The notes below the pieces were generated by a model. That model had not been told where the DNA came from and searched no databases. It worked only from the letters and a program-made list of their open reading frames with translations. A program made the position numbers and the translations under genes. A stretch of DNA of 64,000 nucleotides from Cryomorphaceae bacterium (GTDB lineage: Bacteria > Bacteroidota > Bacteroidia > Flavobacteriales_D > Sanyastnellaceae), in assembly GCA_016124575.1 (NCBI GenBank), contig WGNM01000005.1, forward strand, positions 146,118-210,117, read 5' to 3'. Below are positions 61,817-64,000 of this stretch, piece after piece. Every line of letters begins with the position of its first letter. Position 1 is the stretch's first letter.

Positions 61817-63349
61817 ATGGCTTTTTTACCTAAAAATTTGATTGTTGCATCGATTGCAATTTTCACAGTAACAACAGCATCAGCGCAACTTGCGTTGGGC
61901 GAAGATTGCGGATGTCCTGCTCTTGCTAGCAGAACTGAAGTGAACATCTCTACTCTTACTGATGCTTCTGGAAACCTTCCAGTTGGATCAACTACTTTCA
62001 CTTGCGACAAAACGTACATGATTGACCAACAAGTTTACGTTCAAGACGGAGCTAACTTGTTCGTTCAGCCTGGTACAGTTCTTCGCGGTGTATTTGGACT
62101 TGGATTCGACGCTAACGCGTTGATCGTTTCTCGTGGTGGAAAACTTTTCGCTAACGGAACTGATTGTTGTCCAATCATCTTCACTGATGCGAACGATCCA
62201 TTGGATGGTTCTTACTCAGTAAACATCCGCGGTCAGTGGGGTGGTGTTATCATGCTTGGAAGAGCTACTAACAACCTTTTGTTGGCTAACGGTGGTCTAG
62301 CTGTTGGTGACGGTGAAGGTACAATCGAAGGATTGGTAGCTGGTGATTCTCGTAACCACTACGGTGGTAATGATGACAACGATTCATCTGGTAGCTTGAA
62401 GTATGTTTCTATCCGTCACGGTGGAACAAACATCGGTGCTAACAACGAAATCAACGCTTTGACTCTTGGTTCTGTTGGTCGTGGTACTACACTAGAGCAC
62501 ATCGAAGTTATATCTAATGACGACGATGGTGTTGAGTTCTTCGGTGGAACTGTTGACTTGAAGTACGCTAACGTTATGTTCTGTAACGATGACTACTTTG
62601 ACTGGGATCATGGTTATTCAGGTCGTGGTCAGTTTTGGTACGGTGTTATGCTTCCTGCTTTCGCTCCAATCGCTGGTCAAGGTGACTTCGGTTTCGAAGC
62701 TGACAGTGATGACAGCAACTCTGGAAACTTGCCAATCGCTAACCCAATTATCTACAACTCTACTTTGATCGGTCGTGGTGCACAACGTGCTTTGGAAATG
62801 AAGGAAGGAACTGCTGGTCAGATTTCTAACTCAATCTTCGTTAACTTTGGATACGGTGTTAACCTTGCTGACGAGGCTTCTCGTGCTTTTGATGCTATCG
62901 ATAACTACAACACTGAATTGTTGAATTTCTCAAACAACTTGTTTGATACTAACGGTGAATTGTTGCGTGTTAACAACGTTGCAGCTCCTGCTGTTACTTT
63001 GGCTTCTTTCCAGGGTGCTGGAAACGTTCTTGCCCCAGGAGTTATCGACTTCACATGGAGCATCGACCCAACAACAAACCAAGTTATCGCTGCTTTGAAC
63101 CCAGTTCCAACTATCGATGTTACTAGCCCTGAAGTTGCTCCAGTTGACGATTTCTTCACTGGTGCTAACTACAAAGGTGCTTTCAAGCCAGGTGCTACAC
63201 CTTGGACTGCTGGCTGGACTGCTGGTGCTCTTTTGGGTATCGACAACTCTCTTATCGCTTGTCCGGAAGATATCAACACAGACGGTAACGTTAACGTTGA
63301 TGATTTCCTTCAGTTGCTAGGTGCTTTCAACACATCTTGCGGACTATAA
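61817..63349 (+). CDS. Secreted beta-helix-like protein with dockerin-like tail, highly expressed codon use
   Basis: The 510-residue protein has a signal peptide (FTVTTASAQ). The body resembles Bacteroidota exported parallel-beta-helix proteins: GTVLRG, ALIVSRGGKLFANGTDCCPIIFTD, GQWGGVIMLGRA, KYVSIRHGGT, LEHIEVISNDDDGVEFFGGTVDLKYA and DDYFDWDHGYSGRGQFWYG. Related proteins are often encoded near TonB-dependent receptors of the type at 50367. The C-terminus is dockerin-like (CPEDINTDGNVNVDDFLQLL) ending TSCGL. Codons are strongly biased to C-ending Asn, Phe, Tyr and to GGT, CGT and GCT, so it is likely an abundant surface protein. Confidence 0.85.
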   Translation: MAFLPKNLIVASIAIFTVTTASAQLALGEDCGCPALASRTEVNISTLTDASGNLPVGSTTFTCDKTYMIDQQVYVQDGANLFVQPGTVLRGVFGLGFDANALIVSRGGKLFANGTDCCPIIFTDANDPLDGSYSVNIRGQWGGVIMLGRATNNLLLANGGLAVGDGEGTIEGLVAGDSRNHYGGNDDNDSSGSLKYVSIRHGGTNIGANNEINALTLGSVGRGTTLEHIEVISNDDDGVEFFGGTVDLKYANVMFCNDDYFDWDHGYSGRGQFWYGVMLPAFAPIAGQGDFGFEADSDDSNSGNLPIANPIIYNSTLIGRGAQRALEMKEGTAGQISNSIFVNFGYGVNLADEASRAFDAIDNYNTELLNFSNNLFDTNGELLRVNNVAAPAVTLASFQGAGNVLAPGVIDFTWSIDPTTNQVIAALNPVPTIDVTSPEVAPVDDFFTGANYKGAFKPGATPWTAGWTAGALLGIDNSLIACPEDINTDGNVNVDDFLQLLGAFNTSCGL

Positions 63350-63375
63350 TTTACAAATAGGGGCTATAAAAAAAT

Positions 63376-63407
63376 GTGGGTGCCGACTCTTGCCAGTCTG
63401 CACCCAC
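63376..63407. other. Strong intergenic hairpin without T-tract
   Basis: GTGGGTGC pairs with GCACCCAC, and an inner GACT with AGTC around loop CTTGCC. There is no T-run after it on the plus strand, but an A-run before it. It could stabilise the 3' end of the upstream message, attenuate transcription into the next gene, or act as a terminator for minus-strand transcription. Confidence 0.6.
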
Positions 63408-63436
63408 TTACTAATAGCTCCCAAAATTCAACCGAT

Positions 63437-64000
63437 ATGGGAAATCTTCGCAATTTACGAAATTTCCTTCTTGCTCTATTCACCGTGGCTTTTTGTCAGG
63501 TGGGTTACTCACAGGGGCTAGAAGGTATTATTGTTGAGACCTTTTACATTGCAGATGCGAATGACGCATCAGACACCGATGGTGGTAGCATTGCAAATGG
63601 TGCAACAACATACAGAATATATGTAGACATGGCTCCGGGTTATGAGATCCAGGCTGTGTACGGTAACGCTGCGCACACAATGCGTATCGCTACTTCAACT
63701 GAATTCTTCAACAATGAAGACCGTGGTGCTATTTCTGGTCACGGTATTGCTTTAATCCGTTGGGATGACAACACTGTTGCTCTTGATTCATACCTTACTC
63801 TTGGTGCTGTAACTGCAGCTACTTTGGGTGTATTGAAGACAGATGATACCAATGGTGCTGTTCAAAACGCTGACGGTTTCCTTCAAAGTGCCAACCCACT
63901 AGCTGGAATTCCAGTTTCTGTGGCTGATGGTATGTTTCCAGGAACTACTGCTTCTGCCCTTGTAACTGTTGGTTTGGACGCTTCTATGTTCGACAACGTG
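63437..64000 (+). CDS. Secreted family paralogue 7, partial (3' end outside window)
   Basis: The open frame gives 188 residues up to the window end. It has a signal peptide (AFCQVGYSQ) and the family domain start (VETFYIADANDASDTDGG, TYRIYVDMAPGYEIQAVYGN, FFNNEDRGA, NTVALDSY, and PLAGIPVSVADG). It is closest to paralogue 5, judged by the shared PLAGIP block and the DDTNGAVQNADGF segment. After the signal peptide codon use becomes strongly biased, as in the beta-helix gene upstream. The C-terminal module cannot be seen. Confidence 0.85.
   Translation, partial: MGNLRNLRNFLLALFTVAFCQVGYSQGLEGIIVETFYIADANDASDTDGGSIANGATTYRIYVDMAPGYEIQAVYGNAAHTMRIATSTEFFNNEDRGAISGHGIALIRWDDNTVALDSYLTLGAVTAATLGVLKTDDTNGAVQNADGFLQSANPLAGIPVSVADGMFPGTTASALVTVGLDASMFDNV

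Overview
The window looks like a chromosomal segment of a marine-type Flavobacteriales bacterium (Bacteroidota), perhaps near the Cryomorphaceae/Schleiferiaceae/Crocinitomicaceae group. The evidence is TAnnTTTG-type promoter boxes, few Shine-Dalgarno sites, type IX secretion (T9SS) sorting domains of the YPNP type, a type-B ribosomal protein L31, a flavobacterial-style RibBA, and secreted proteins full of GC(T)DP..ACNY..DDGSC repeats. No rRNA, tRNA, CRISPR array, insertion sequence or prophage was seen.

Region 1 (1-20.2 kb) is mostly housekeeping. It holds a DPP3-family metallopeptidase lipoprotein (cut by the window edge), Aat with a divergent acyltransferase, a Nudix hydrolase, a HEAT-like protein, DUF3050, patatin and pentapeptide proteins, the carboxyltransferase subunit of an acyl-CoA carboxylase, a three-gene siderophore/corrinoid ABC importer, DgkA, a membrane metallophosphoesterase, a TonB-C protein, EttA, a DUF1684 protein, an esterase, a thioredoxin-fold protein and a T9SS-exported endonuclease/phosphatase. 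Region 2 (20.2-31.5 kb) begins with a five-copy 102-bp palindromic repeat array. It continues with two lipoproteins, XerD, a SPOR-like protein, a glycosyltransferase, L31, RibBA, peptide deformylase, YbjQ, fructose-bisphosphate aldolase and Pgi.

Region 3 (31.6-43.6 kb) encodes three very large secreted repeat proteins: a 21-copy Cys-repeat protein, a protein with eight tandem carbohydrate-binding-like domains, and a 979-aa T9SS protein. A GPH/SLC45-type sugar transporter and an RhlE-like helicase lie among them. Pgi and the transporter share an almost identical 19-bp upstream motif containing GTGTA-N5-TACAC. Region 4 (43.6-50.4 kb) looks accessory or regulatory: a hairpin repeat element, an ECF sigma factor with a probable anti-sigma partner, GNAT, GntR/FCD with a serine hydrolase, and a hipBA-type module with repeated operator-like boxes.

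Region 5 (50.4-64 kb, running off the end) is the most unusual. A TonB-dependent receptor is followed by seven same-strand paralogues of one secreted family. They share a roughly 240-residue N-terminal domain for which I know no name; two further diverged copies form the N-terminal half of the 31.6-kb protein. Behind this domain the C-terminal ends are modular: a T9SS sorting domain, or a dockerin-like Asp/Asn-rich tail, or neither, and never both in this window. A beta-helix-like secreted protein with strong codon bias sits in the array and carries the same dockerin-like tail. My inference is a secreted, calcium-binding, surface-associated protein system; its function cannot be read from sequence alone.
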